Below, piece by piece: positions 10,701 to 18,680 of a DNA stretch of 50,232 bases. The DNA lies in contig JAJZYM010000012.1 of the NCBI GenBank assembly GCA_021798115.1, positions 1 to 50,232 on the forward strand, given 5' to 3'. Every line of letters starts with the position of its first letter. Position 1 is the first letter of the stretch. The DNA comes from Pseudomonadota bacterium (GTDB lineage: Bacteria; Pseudomonadota; Gammaproteobacteria; JAKAQQ01). Both the position numbers and the translations under genes were made by a program. Under the pieces are notes generated by a model, which was given only the letters and a program-made list of their open reading frames with translations, made no database searches and was not told where the DNA came from.

Positions 10701-11977
10701 TCGATGCTTTCGGTCGCGAGCGTGAGCGCTACCGGGTTCCGTACGGCACGAACGTGTTCGTCAAGGACGGGGCCAAGGTCGCTGCCGGAGACCACGTGGC
10801 CAGTTGGGACCCGCATGTCCACCCGATCATCTCGGAAGTTGAGGGTGTCGTGCGCTTCAAGGATTTCGTTGAAGGTGTGACCGTCATCCGTCAAGTAGAC
10901 GAAACGACTGGGTTGACAAGTGTCGCGGTTGTGGACGCCAAACAGCGTGCAGGAACCGCGCGCGAGCTCCGACCCACGATTCAGTTCCTCGACAGCCGTG
11001 GGCGTGAGGTTTGCATGCCGGGGACCAACATCCCGGTGCAGTACGTCTTGACCCCCCGTGCGCTCGTCGCGGTTCAGGAAGGGGCCAAGGTGAGTATCGG
11101 CGATGTTCTCGCGCGAATCCCGCGCGCGTCGAGCAAGACACGTGACATCACGGGTGGGCTTCCCCGTGTGGCCAACTTCTTCGAGGCCCGCCGCCCCGAG
11201 GACGCGGCCATCCTGGCCGAGCACTCCGGACTGGTCAGTTTTGGTAAGGAAACCAAAGGGAAGCAAAGGGTGATCGTGACCGACGACCAAGGGCACGCGC
11301 ACGAGGTCTTGATCCCCAAATGGCGCCAGCTCTCCGTGTTCGAAGGTGAGCGGGTGGAGCGTGGGGACGTCATTTGCGACGGCGATCGAGACCCGCACGA
11401 CATTCTGCGTCTGCAAGGCGTTGAAGCCCTGGCCGATCACCTTGTCCGCGGGATTCAAGGGGTGTACCGCCTGCAGGGCGTGCGCATCAACGACAAGCAT
11501 ATCGAGGCGATCATTCGTCAGATGCTGCGCAAGGTCGAAATCGTGAGCACGGGGGACAGCCGCTTTCTCCCCGGCGAACAGGTCGATCGCACCCGCTTTC
11601 TCGAGGAGTGTGACGCCTTGGCTCGGGAGGAAAAGACGCTTCCAAGCGCACGACCGTTCCTACTCGGGATCACGAAGGCATCGCTTGCGACCGAGTCGTT
11701 CGTATCCGCCGCTTCGTTCCAGGAGACGACACGGGTGCTGACCGAAGCCGCAGTTCGCGGGCAGCGGGACGAGCTGCGTGGACTCAAGGAAAACGTGATT
11801 GTCGGGCGCTTGATTCCGGCCGGCACGGGGTTTGTCTACAATCGCTACCGTAAGCAGCGCGCTCTGGCTCGTGAGAACGACGCCCTGCGCGCTGCCGAGG
11901 CCGCGTTCGCCACCAACGAGACGAGTGCGGAGTCCTCGATGAGCACTGTCTCCAACCCACCGTCTGCCGAGGCCTGA
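7748..11977 (+). CDS. rpoC: DNA-directed RNA polymerase subunit beta'
   Basis: The 1409-residue beta' subunit carries the active site. It starts [10 protein letters not shown] at ATG 7748 with AGGAG at 7738-7742; an upstream frame from 7730 is not conserved. The N-terminal zinc finger ([11 protein letters not shown] then CEKCGVEV), the Mg2+-binding NADFDGD at residues 458-464 (the same numbering as E. coli), and the second zinc site ([17 protein letters not shown]) are present. The trigger-loop region includes [20 protein letters not shown]. Residues of ppGpp site 1 are largely kept: R417 and the K-D-Y set in [14 protein letters not shown]. The position of E. coli R362 is Lys in [10 protein letters not shown]. 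Confidence 0.98.
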   Translation: MKDLLHTFHAPSPPVEFDALRIGLASPELIRSWSHGEVRKPETINYRTFKPERDGLFCAKIFGPIKDYECLCGKYKRAKFREKTCEKCGVEVTLSKVRRERMGHIELATPVAHIWFLRSLPSRISLALDMTVRDIEKVLYFESFVVIDPGMTKLERGQLLDEEAYLEALEEYGDDFDARMGAEAVRELLRTLDLKVLIERLREELATTTSEGKSKKLAKRLKLLESFVSSGNRPEWMVLTVLPVLPPDLRPLVPLEGGRFATSDLNDLYRRVINRNNRLRRLLELNAPDIIIRNEKRMLQEAVDALLDNGRRGRAMVGTNKRALKSLADMIKGKQGRFRQNLLGKRVDYSGRSVIVVGPTLKLHQCGLPKRMALELFKPFIFSKLQARGIATTIKAAKRLVEAEGPEVWDILDEVIREHPVLLNRAPTLHRLGIQAFEPVLIEGKAIQLHPLVCTAFNADFDGDQMAVHVPLSLEAQLEARALMMSSNNILSPATGDPIIVPTQDVVLGLYYMTRERIACRGEGMTFVDLDEVRRAYEAGAVELHARIRVRLPASRFPDHDPEGPPVLVETTPGRAFLSAILPEGLPFALANKNMTKREISNLVNISYRRRGLKDTVVFADQLMYLGFSMATRSGISIGLDDMMISPEKKTILEEAFTEVRAVEEQSRSGVISDGERYNKIVDKWNSASSKISKATMEHLGHTWIVPREGGEPVREASMNSIFMMSDSGARGSETQINQLVGMRGLMSKPDGSIIETPILANFREGLNVLQYFISTHGARKGLTDTALKTANSGYLTRRLVDVAQDLVVTEEDCGTTRGIYLTPVVEGGEVTETLRERVLGRALAESVHDPRDSSLLFERGTLLDERAVERLEEVGIDRLLVRSVISCETRYGVCAQCYGRDLARGHRVNLGEAIGIIAAQSIGEPGTQLTMRTFHVGGAASREVEASSIEVRVDGTVRFQNIKAVKSPRGHYVVVSRSGEIRVIDAFGRERERYRVPYGTNVFVKDGAKVAAGDHVASWDPHVHPIISEVEGVVRFKDFVEGVTVIRQVDETTGLTSVAVVDAKQRAGTARELRPTIQFLDSRGREVCMPGTNIPVQYVLTPRALVAVQEGAKVSIGDVLARIPRASSKTRDITGGLPRVANFFEARRPEDAAILAEHSGLVSFGKETKGKQRVIVTDDQGHAHEVLIPKWRQLSVFEGERVERGDVICDGDRDPHDILRLQGVEALADHLVRGIQGVYRLQGVRINDKHIEAIIRQMLRKVEIVSTGDSRFLPGEQVDRTRFLEECDALAREEKTLPSARPFLLGITKASLATESFVSAASFQETTRVLTEAAVRGQRDELRGLKENVIVGRLIPAGTGFVYNRYRKQRALARENDALRAAEAAFATNETSAESSMSTVSNPPSAEA

Positions 11978-12058
11978 CGTCGTGCGCCGCGACCTAGGCT
12001 ACACTGAAAGCCGTACGGGGGGAATGACCCCGACACATCTGTTTGGAGGAATCACCCC

Positions 12059-12343
12059 ATGGCTCGAGTAACGGTCGAGGACTGCACTGATCGTATTCCC
12101 AACCTCTTCGAGCTTGTGCTCGTCGCGTCCCGTCGTGCACGCTCTCTCGCGAACGGGGCGGAATCGCGGGTGCCTTGGGCGCACGACAAGCCCACGGTCG
12201 TCGCCTTGCGTGAAATTGCCGAAGGACGCGTCGGCCCTGAGATCCTCGACGAGCCCGAGCCGCCGCGGATCGTCGCCCGGCCGGCGGTCACGCTCTTCGG
12301 AGAAAGCACGACCGTCCCGAGCGAGGTGGACGAGTCCTTCTGA
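12059..12343 (+). CDS. rpoZ: DNA-directed RNA polymerase subunit omega
   Basis: Omega (94 residues) supports beta' folding and, with beta', forms ppGpp-binding site 1 of RNA polymerase. The N terminus [19 protein letters not shown] and the helix [15 protein letters not shown] are family hallmarks, and the MARVT stretch that contacts ppGpp in E. coli is unchanged. Start ATG 12059 has a strong GGAGGA at 12045-12050. It lies 81 bases after rpoC and 34 bases before spoT. In most related genomes the gene after rpoC is rpsL, so this placement is notable. Confidence 0.93.
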   Translation: MARVTVEDCTDRIPNLFELVLVASRRARSLANGAESRVPWAHDKPTVVALREIAEGRVGPEILDEPEPPRIVARPAVTLFGESTTVPSEVDESF

Positions 12344-12377
12344 GTCGAAGGACCGCTCTCCGACCAGGAGGGCGCCC

Positions 12378-14552
12378 ATGATGACGACGACTAGTGCCAG
12401 TTCTCCGCTTCGCCGCTGGCCGCTTTCGAGCCTCCGCGAACGGCGCGCACAGCAGCTTCTGGTTGAGGCGGGGCGCTACCTTGCCGACGAGCAGCTCGCC
12501 GTCGTGCGGCGGGCCTACCGATTGGCCAGCCTTGCTCACCGTGGTCAGCGCCGATTGTCCGGTGAACCCTACATTGAGCATCCGGTCGCCGTGGCGCGCA
12601 TCCTCGTGGGGTACCGCCTTGACGTCGAGACGGTGGTCGCGGCGCTTCTTCACGATGTTCTCGAAGACACCCCGCTTACACGCGACGTGCTCACCGAGTA
12701 TTTTGGGCCGACCGTTGCGGAGCTCGTCGACGGGGTAAGCAAACTCTCCCAGCTGAACGCGCGCTCGCGTGACGAGGCGCAGGCGGAGAACTTTCGCAAG
12801 ATGGTCCTCGCCATGATCGAGGACATCAGGGTCATCCTGATCAAGCTGGCCGATCGGCTGCACAACATGCGGACCCTTGAGGCCATGCCCGCCCTCAAGC
12901 AGCATCGGATCGCCCGAGAGACCCTTGAGATCTATGCGCCCATCGCGCTGCGCCTCGGCATGAATCAAATGCGCATGGAGCTTGAGGACACCGCGTTCCG
13001 CTTTCTGCATCCGCGCCGCCACGAGGTTCTTGCCCACCGACTGTGGGAAAGCCGGCACCAACGGGAGGCGACGTTCCGGCATCTTGTCGACCGCCTCGAG
13101 GCGGCGCTTGCGGAGCGGGGGGTCGCGGCCAAAATCGAGAGCCGCGAAAAGCACCTCTACGGCGTCTACCTCAAGATGCGGCACAAGCGGGTTCCCTTGC
13201 ACGAAGTGCTTGATCGCTACGGTGTGCGCATCATCGTCGACGACATCGATACCTGCTATCGTGTTCTCGGCGTCGTTCACGGTCTCTACACGCCGCAACT
13301 GGCCCGTTTCAAGGATCACATCGCCATTCCCAAAGCCAACGGGTACCAGTCGCTTCATACCGTTCTGGTGGGCCCCGAGAGCCTCCCTCTTGAGATCCAG
13401 ATTCGGACACGAGCCATGCATCGGGTGGCGGAAGACGGCATCGCGGCCCACTGGCGTTACAAAAGCGGGAGTGACGACGTCCATGCGCAGGAAGTCCGTG
13501 CCCGTGAGTGGTTGAGGACACTTCGTGAAATGCACGAGGGGACGGCAAACTCCGACGAATTTCTGGATAACGTCAAAGTGGACCTTTACCCCGATGAGGT
13601 CTACGTCTTCACCCCGCGCGGACGGATCCACCGACTTCCCCGCGGAGCCACACCGGTCGATTTCGCGTACGCGGTCCACACTGATCTCGGCAACGGCTGT
13701 GTCGCGGCGAAGGTCGATCGACGTCTTGTGCCTTTACGTACCCCTCTCGTGAGCGGACAAACCGTGGAGATCATCACCGCCCGAGGGGCTCACCCCAACC
13801 CCAGCTGGCTCAATTTCGTGGTGACGGCCAAGGCTCGGGCGTCGATCCGCCACTATCTCAAAAATCTCGAACGTGCTGAAGCGGTGGCTCTGGGGCGGCG
13901 CCTGCTCGACGAAACTCTGGCGACCCGCGGCCTGCATCTCGACGGTCTTGGCGAAACGGCGCTCCAGGATTACGCCCGTCGTCTCGGTCTTGCAGACGCT
14001 ACTGCCCTCCTGACCGCAGTCGGTCTCGGCGAGCGGCCGGCGCCCCTTGTGGCTCATTACCTTGTCGATCCCGACGGAGGTGAGGACGCGCCCGTCGCGG
14101 GGTCCGTAGCGGCCATCGCGATTCAGGGGACAGAAGGGATGGTGGTCCATTACGCCCGCTGCTGCTACCCGGTTCCTGGAGATCCGATCGTGGGGCACCT
14201 CTCCGCCGGTCGTGGCGTCGTCGTCCACCGCAGCGATTGCCCGAATGTGTCCGAGCATCGCCCTGAGCCCGGCAAGTGGGTTGACGTGGCGTGGGATCCT
14301 TCCGTCACGGGCGAGTACGCCGTGGCGATTCGGATCGACGTGGAGAACGCCCGTGGCATCCTGGCCCAGGTCGCGGCCGCTATCGCGGAAGCGGGCTCGA
14401 ACATCCAGCAGGTGGCCGTGAGCGAGCACGAGGAACGTCTGGCAACGCTCGATTTCGTGTGTACCGTTCGCCACCGAGGCGACATCGCCGCTCTCTTTCG
14501 CCGTTTGCGCCACGTCCCGGGGCTCGTTCGCCTGGCTCGCGCCCCTGCCTAA
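12378..14552 (+). CDS. spoT: Bifunctional (p)ppGpp synthetase/hydrolase SpoT
   Basis: This 724-residue RelA/SpoT homologue makes and degrades the alarmone (p)ppGpp. The hydrolase domain has the intact HD pair in HDVLEDT (H92, D93), so hydrolysis is expected. The synthetase domain contains EKHLYGVYLKMRHKR, the bifunctional-type RFKD (R310-D313, rather than the RelA EXDD motif) and IAIPKANGYQSLHT. A TGS domain (about 405-467, YVFTPRGRIHRLPRGATPVD) and a C-terminal ACT domain (about 650-722) follow. Start ATG 12378 (or the adjacent 12381) has AGGAGG at 12366-12371. rpoZ-spoT-ridA is a common gammaproteobacterial unit. Confidence 0.96.
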   Translation: MMTTTSASSPLRRWPLSSLRERRAQQLLVEAGRYLADEQLAVVRRAYRLASLAHRGQRRLSGEPYIEHPVAVARILVGYRLDVETVVAALLHDVLEDTPLTRDVLTEYFGPTVAELVDGVSKLSQLNARSRDEAQAENFRKMVLAMIEDIRVILIKLADRLHNMRTLEAMPALKQHRIARETLEIYAPIALRLGMNQMRMELEDTAFRFLHPRRHEVLAHRLWESRHQREATFRHLVDRLEAALAERGVAAKIESREKHLYGVYLKMRHKRVPLHEVLDRYGVRIIVDDIDTCYRVLGVVHGLYTPQLARFKDHIAIPKANGYQSLHTVLVGPESLPLEIQIRTRAMHRVAEDGIAAHWRYKSGSDDVHAQEVRAREWLRTLREMHEGTANSDEFLDNVKVDLYPDEVYVFTPRGRIHRLPRGATPVDFAYAVHTDLGNGCVAAKVDRRLVPLRTPLVSGQTVEIITARGAHPNPSWLNFVVTAKARASIRHYLKNLERAEAVALGRRLLDETLATRGLHLDGLGETALQDYARRLGLADATALLTAVGLGERPAPLVAHYLVDPDGGEDAPVAGSVAAIAIQGTEGMVVHYARCCYPVPGDPIVGHLSAGRGVVVHRSDCPNVSEHRPEPGKWVDVAWDPSVTGEYAVAIRIDVENARGILAQVAAAIAEAGSNIQQVAVSEHEERLATLDFVCTVRHRGDIAALFRRLRHVPGLVRLARAPA

Positions 14553-14576
14553 ATTGTTCTCCCCCGAGGTTTACGC

Positions 14577-14978
14577 ATGAGCTCTTTCGATCGTCGTCCT
14601 GTCTTCAGCCCCGAGGCTCCCGCCCCGCTCGGCGTCTACAGTCCTGGGCTTCGGCTTGGTTCTTGGTTATTTCTTTCGGGTCAGATCGGTCTGGAGCCGG
14701 GCAGCGGCACGCTGCCGGAGGGGTCCTTTGAGGAGGAGGTTCGGCGCGTTTTCGCGCATCTTGAGGCGCTCTGTCGCGCCGAGGGAGCGGGGCGCAGCGA
14801 CATCGTCAGGCTGGGTGTCTTTCTCACCGATCTTGCGCATTACGGGACGTTCAACGCGGTTATGGAGGAGCTCTTTGTCCCTCCCTATCCGGCTCGGACG
14901 GTGGTCGCCGTCGCCGCTCTTCCGCGCGGTGCCCGTCTCGAGGTCGACGCGATCGTGAGCGTGCGCGGCGACGCCTAG
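14577..14978 (+). CDS. ridA: RidA family reactive enamine/imine deaminase
   Basis: RidA (YjgF/YER057c/UK114 family) hydrolyses reactive 2-aminoacrylate-type enamines formed by PLP enzymes, releasing ammonia. The 133-residue product has the expected FLSGQIGLEPGSG near the start and the C-terminal signature PPYPARTVVAVAALPRGARLEVDA, in which the conserved Arg of PAR binds the substrate carboxylate. Start ATG 14577 follows GAGG at 14566-14569, 24 bases after spoT, with which it is usually associated. Its TAG stop shares the CTAG at 14975-14978 with the stop of the convergent pyrK-like gene. Confidence 0.93.
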   Translation: MSSFDRRPVFSPEAPAPLGVYSPGLRLGSWLFLSGQIGLEPGSGTLPEGSFEEEVRRVFAHLEALCRAEGAGRSDIVRLGVFLTDLAHYGTFNAVMEELFVPPYPARTVVAVAALPRGARLEVDAIVSVRGDA

Positions 14979-14984
14979 GCGTCG
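14969..14984. terminator. 16-bp perfect palindrome at convergent ridA/pyrK stops
   Basis: CGACGCCTAGGCGTCG reads the same on both strands and can fold as a 6-bp stem with a CTAG loop in either transcript. The central CTAG contains both stop codons: TAG of ridA at 14976-14978 on the + strand and TAG of the pyrK-like gene at 14977-14975 on the - strand. There is no T tract, so intrinsic termination would be weak. A role as a bidirectional boundary is inferred only from structure and position. Confidence 0.35.
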
Positions 14985-15853
14985 AAGACCACCGTCTCGG
15001 TATCGAACACCGGTCCGTCGACGCAAACGCGTTTCATGGCGATCCCTTGCGGATCACGGACCGCAACGGTGCATCCCCCGCACCCGCCCACGGCGCACGC
15101 CATGAGTTCCTCGAGGCAGAGCTCACCGCGGATGCTGTAGTGACGGCACAGCCTTTGAACTTCCGCCAGCATGGGGCCCGGACCACACGCCGCCACTTCG
15201 GTGGTCCCCCGTTCCGAGGCGGAGAGGGATTCCAGCCGTGTCTTGAGGAGATCCGTCACATAACCGGCATGGATTCCGCGGCGGGCATGGGTGCGGCTTG
15301 CGAGGCGGCTCGTGACGGCAAGTGTGTGTGCACGTGCGAGTTCCACCGAGGCCGTGCCCTCATCGTGGAATTCCAGGGGGAAGGGCAGTTCAGAGCCGTA
15401 GAGGAGAGTGATGGTGCTCGGGTCGTGGCCGCCGTGGACGAGACGCTCGGCCAGAAAGAGAACGGGCGGGAGACCGACACCGCCGCCGACCAAGATTTTT
15501 CGCGGACGCCCGGGATCAGGACGGAACGCGCGGCCAATGGGGCCGAGGAGGTTGAGGTGTGTTCCCTCGCCGACAGCGGAAAGAAGACGCGTTCCCAGAC
15601 CCGTGATCTTGTAAAGAATTTCGATGCCGTCATCGTGTGCGCTCATGATGGACATGGGCCTGCGCATGGGGAGCAAGGGGTTGCAGCGCAGGTGGACGAA
15701 AGAGCCGGGCTGGGCACGGGCTGCGATGCCCGGCGCATGGAGCATCAAGATCCCTTGGTCCCCGGGACGACGGTCGTGGCGGACCACCCGGGCCTCCTCA
15801 ATGAGGATCTGGGGCATCGGGATGCCGTTTGTGGAGGATGCGGAAGTCTTCAT
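14975..15853 (-). CDS. pyrK: PyrK-like dihydroorotate dehydrogenase electron-transfer subunit
   Basis: PyrK is the FAD and 2Fe-2S subunit that passes electrons from class 1B dihydroorotate dehydrogenase PyrD to NAD+. The 292-residue product has the ferredoxin-reductase FAD motif RRPMSI, a nucleotide-binding GGGVGLPP, and the C-terminal cluster cysteines C253, C258, C261 and C277 in CAVGGCGGC and RVCVDGPVF, the spacing and ending typical of PyrK. Start ATG 15853 overlaps the pyrB stop as ATGA, so the two are translationally coupled. Many gammaproteobacteria use a quinone-linked PyrD and need no PyrK; no pyrD is in this window. It could instead serve another oxidoreductase. Confidence 0.82.
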   Translation of the reverse strand: MKTSASSTNGIPMPQILIEEARVVRHDRRPGDQGILMLHAPGIAARAQPGSFVHLRCNPLLPMRRPMSIMSAHDDGIEILYKITGLGTRLLSAVGEGTHLNLLGPIGRAFRPDPGRPRKILVGGGVGLPPVLFLAERLVHGGHDPSTITLLYGSELPFPLEFHDEGTASVELARAHTLAVTSRLASRTHARRGIHAGYVTDLLKTRLESLSASERGTTEVAACGPGPMLAEVQRLCRHYSIRGELCLEELMACAVGGCGGCTVAVRDPQGIAMKRVCVDGPVFDTETVVFDA

Positions 15854-16764
15854 GACAGAAAAAGTTCGAAGAGGGCAAGACGAATCCACACGCCGTTGGC
15901 GACCTGTTGCAGGACGAGGGAACGGGCACTGTCGGCCACCGCGTCGCTGATCTCGACGCCCCGGTTGAGCGGGCCCGGGTGAAGGACGATGGCGTCGGGG
16001 CGGGCGAGGGCGAGGCGTCGTTCGTTGAGCCCGTGGTCTTCCAGGTAGCGGTCAAGATTGTGTGGGGGCGTCGACCAGCGCTCCTGCTGCAGGCGCAGGG
16101 CGATGAGGATGTCGGCGTCGCGCGCGGCCTCATCGCTTCCGAGCCGCCGGGCCCCTGGGTAATCCTGCGGCCCCAGTCGGTCAAGGAACGGACCGGGTGC
16201 GAGGCGAATATCCCGAACGCCGAAGAGGGAGAAGAGCGTCAGGGTGGAACGGGCCACCCGCGAATGGGCGAGGTCTCCAAAGACGGCGACGCTGACATCG
16301 GGGAAACGCGGGCAGTGGTCGAGGACGGTGAGAAGGTCGAGGAGTCCTTGCGTCGGGTGTGTTCGGTCGGCTTCCCCGGCGCTGACGACGTGCAGGCGCC
16401 CGCGGGTGCCCGCCAGAAGGGCACGGGCGGCACCCGCTACGCTGTGGCGGAGCACGGCAAGGCGGTAGCCGATCGCTTCGAGTGTGGCACCGGTATCGGT
16501 GAGCGATTCGCGTTTGACCAGCGAAGACGAGGCGGCGTCAAGGTGGGAGGGACACACGCCCATCAGCCCGGCGGCCCTCTCGAATGAAAGCCGGGTTCGC
16601 GTGCTGGGCTCGGCAAAGACGTGAACGAGTCCCGCGGGGGTGTGAGGTGGGCGGGGGGAGGCCCCGGAACGGAGAGCACGGGCGCGGGAGAGGACTGCCT
16701 CCAGGCGGGGTGGGGGCCAGTCCTCGACGGTGATGAGATGATCGACGGGTGCGGTCGGATTCAC
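15850..16764 (-). CDS. pyrB: Aspartate carbamoyltransferase catalytic subunit
   Basis: PyrB condenses carbamoyl phosphate with aspartate, the committed step of pyrimidine synthesis. The 304-residue product contains the carbamoyl-phosphate loop EPSTRTRLSFERA, the second phosphate-site motif HPTQGLLDLLTV, RLQQERW, and the aspartate-binding HPGPLNRGVEI. The start is taken as GTG 16764, whose GTGA overlaps the ruvX stop; the open frame upstream of this lies inside ruvX. No pyrI-like regulatory gene or pyrR is adjacent; in Pseudomonas the same position holds pyrR-pyrB and a pyrC-like gene. Confidence 0.94.
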   Translation of the reverse strand: MNPTAPVDHLITVEDWPPPRLEAVLSRARALRSGASPRPPHTPAGLVHVFAEPSTRTRLSFERAAGLMGVCPSHLDAASSSLVKRESLTDTGATLEAIGYRLAVLRHSVAGAARALLAGTRGRLHVVSAGEADRTHPTQGLLDLLTVLDHCPRFPDVSVAVFGDLAHSRVARSTLTLFSLFGVRDIRLAPGPFLDRLGPQDYPGARRLGSDEAARDADILIALRLQQERWSTPPHNLDRYLEDHGLNERRLALARPDAIVLHPGPLNRGVEISDAVADSARSLVLQQVANGVWIRLALFELFLS

Positions 16765-17183
16765 GTTGGGCACTGAGCAAGCCAGGAAGCGAGGATGATG
16801 CAGGCGGCCGTGGCGTCCTTGTCGCGCCAGGAACCCCGACGCCCGGGATCCGAACCTCCAAGCCGACGCCCCTCTTCGGTACTGTAGGCTTCGTCGACGA
16901 AGTGTACCGCGACGGCATAGCGCATCCGGATCTCCTCGGCCAGAAGACGGGTCACGGCAGACGTCCGTCCCGGATGTCCGTCCGCCGCCGTCGCCAGGCC
17001 GAAGACGAAAAATGAGGGGGCGTAGCGGCCGACCAGACGGTCGAACTCGTTCCAAGGGGGCTGCCCCGCCCGGAGCAAGAGCGAACCCAAGGGTCGCGGG
17101 GCAATCCACGCCGTGCCGCCTCCAACGGCGACGCCCATCCGTTTTGTCCCCACGTCGCAGCCGAAACCAAGCCCCTCAAGCAT
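16761..17183 (-). CDS. ruvX: Putative Holliday junction resolvase RuvX/YqgF
   Basis: This is a 140-residue RNase H-fold protein of the YqgF family, involved in pre-16S rRNA 5' maturation and proposed to resolve Holliday junctions. The first strand GFGCDVGTKRMGVAVG carries the catalytic Asp, and the C-terminal part has VHFVDEAYSTEEG and the acidic DKDATAACIIL with the final conserved Asp. The ATG at 17183 overlaps the end of yqgE by 8 bases and the stop overlaps the pyrB start. yqgE-ruvX-pyrB is a conserved order in gammaproteobacteria. Confidence 0.93.
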   Translation of the reverse strand: MLEGLGFGCDVGTKRMGVAVGGGTAWIAPRPLGSLLLRAGQPPWNEFDRLVGRYAPSFFVFGLATAADGHPGRTSAVTRLLAEEIRMRYAVAVHFVDEAYSTEEGRRLGGSDPGRRGSWRDKDATAACIILASWLAQCPT

Positions 17184-17739
17184 GGCCGGTGTAGGCGCTC
17201 AGTTGCCCCGGCTCGATTCCCAGGACCGAGGCGGCCGTGGCCCAGCGGTCCTCGATTGGTGTCTGGAAGACGAGTTCGGGTTGTGAAGGAGCCAGGAGCC
17301 AGGCGTTCTCGGTGAGTTCGTGCTCGATCTGATGGGGGCCCCAACCGGCATGACCGAGAGCGATGAGATAGCGGTCCGGCCCCTCGGCGCGAGCGATGGC
17401 CTCGAGGATCTCACGGGAGGAGCAGACGCAGAGATCGGGCGTGAGCTGAATGGTCGACCCCCAGCGGACCGGAGGAGGGTGGAGCACAAGCCCTCCTTCA
17501 GGCTGGACGGGACCGCCGAAGAAAACCGTCTCCTGTCCGCGCGTGGACGGAACCGGGCCAAGGTTGAGGAAACTCAATAACTTGTCGACAGTGAGATTGA
17601 GGGGCTTGTTGACAATCACGCCGAAGGCCCCCTCGTCGGCGTGTTCGCAGAGCAGAATGACGCTGCGTTGAAAAGCCCGCTCGGCGAGTGTCGGCATGGC
17701 GATGAGGAAAGACCCACGGAGGTCGGTACGGATGTCCAT
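17176..17739 (-). CDS. yqgE: YqgE/AlgH family protein
   Basis: YqgE/AlgH proteins are widespread, compact alpha/beta proteins of unclear biochemical role. The 187-residue product begins MDIRTDLRGSFLIAMPTL and contains the family signatures VILLCEHADEGAFGVIVNKP, FFGGPVQPEGG and ALGHAGWGPHQIEHEL, close to the usual length of 187 residues. The start at 17739 is chosen because the family always begins shortly before FLIAMP; the open frame continues upstream through unrelated residues. It overlaps ruvX by 8 bases. Confidence 0.93.
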   Translation of the reverse strand: MDIRTDLRGSFLIAMPTLAERAFQRSVILLCEHADEGAFGVIVNKPLNLTVDKLLSFLNLGPVPSTRGQETVFFGGPVQPEGGLVLHPPPVRWGSTIQLTPDLCVCSSREILEAIARAEGPDRYLIALGHAGWGPHQIEHELTENAWLLAPSQPELVFQTPIEDRWATAASVLGIEPGQLSAYTGHA

Positions 17740-17779
17740 GGAGCCTAGTATGAGGCTCGGAGGCTGCGGTGGCAAGGGT

Positions 17780-18676
17780 CTATCCCCCGAGGCGATTGTG
17801 GCCCCCCGCGAAGCGCCAGAGATAAACGAAGCGCAGATACCGGTGTTTTCCAAGAACCCCGGGAGGGATGGGCGGAAAGGGTTCGGCACGGTGCAGGATG
17901 CGCAGAGCAAGGGTGTTGAGTGATGCCCGGCGTGACGGTTGGATGAGCGCCACCCCGACGACACTGCCGTTGCTTGCCAGTTTGACTTCGAGACGGAGTT
18001 GCCCCCGAGGGTTCCGGCCATCTTTGGCCGCGATCAGCTCGTCCCCGGTTCTTTCGACTCGTAACTTCCAGAGCGCGAGGTAGCGTGCGTAGCGCGCTGC
18101 CCGCGCGCTCACCGAGGGCCAGCCCCGGCTGCGCCCCGCTCCTGCCGGCCGTTCCGGGCGGCCGAGCGAGCGAACCGGTGGCAGTGCGTCGGCGTCGGGG
18201 ACGACGAGATGGGCGACCGTGAGTCGCAGCCCTTCGCCGCTCCGCCCACGGACGCGGGCGGTCTTCCGTTCAAGCGCATGACGGGTGGTGACGTAAGCAG
18301 TCTTCCCACCCCGGCGGGCGTGTCCGTGCCTTGGCCCCGTTCCCTCCCGTGGAAGACGGTTCTGCATGGCGTTCATGCGGTGTTTCCCACGGGAGGGAAC
18401 CCCCCCACTCGGAAGAGGCTCTTCGGCGGCCAGGGCTCGGGGAATACGCCCTGCCCCACGCGCGTTGGCTTGTGCGAGCACAATCGCCCGGTGGGGAGGG
18501 ATGCGGGCGGCGATCGAGACCACGGTGACGTGCACGGCCCGTTTGGAGGTTTGGGCTCGAAAGGCGGGAGGGACGAAGCGGACGCCCAGAATGAGCACCC
18601 CGTAACTTACGGCCACGAGAACGATGAGATGGAAGAGCCTCTCGTGGGGGGAATGTGCAGGCGGTTTGGCACGCAT
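17780..18676 (-). CDS. tonB: TonB-like energy transducer
   Basis: TonB proteins couple the proton-motive force of the inner membrane to outer-membrane transporters. The 298-residue product has an N-terminal membrane anchor (about residues 13-32, LFHLIVLVAVSYGVLILGV), a long basic linker, and a C-terminal TonB domain (about 195-290) with ARYLALWKLRVERTG, LEVKLASNGSVVGVALIQPS and LRILHRAEPFPPIPP. The linker is rich in Arg and lacks the Pro-Glu/Pro-Lys repeats of classical TonB. The ATG lies 4 bases after gshB. In Pseudomonas aeruginosa the TonB homologue at the same place (tonB3) affects twitching motility; its partner here is unknown. Confidence 0.82.
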   Translation of the reverse strand: MRAKPPAHSPHERLFHLIVLVAVSYGVLILGVRFVPPAFRAQTSKRAVHVTVVSIAARIPPHRAIVLAQANARGAGRIPRALAAEEPLPSGGVPSRGKHRMNAMQNRLPREGTGPRHGHARRGGKTAYVTTRHALERKTARVRGRSGEGLRLTVAHLVVPDADALPPVRSLGRPERPAGAGRSRGWPSVSARAARYARYLALWKLRVERTGDELIAAKDGRNPRGQLRLEVKLASNGSVVGVALIQPSRRASLNTLALRILHRAEPFPPIPPGVLGKHRYLRFVYLWRFAGGHNRLGG

Positions 18677-18680
18677 GGCG

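Noticed and set aside
11978-12058. Strong rpoC terminator or rpoZ promoter
   Set aside because: A 5-bp CGGGG/CCCCG stem and a TACACT hexamer at 12000-12005 exist, but there is no T tract and no -35 at proper spacing.
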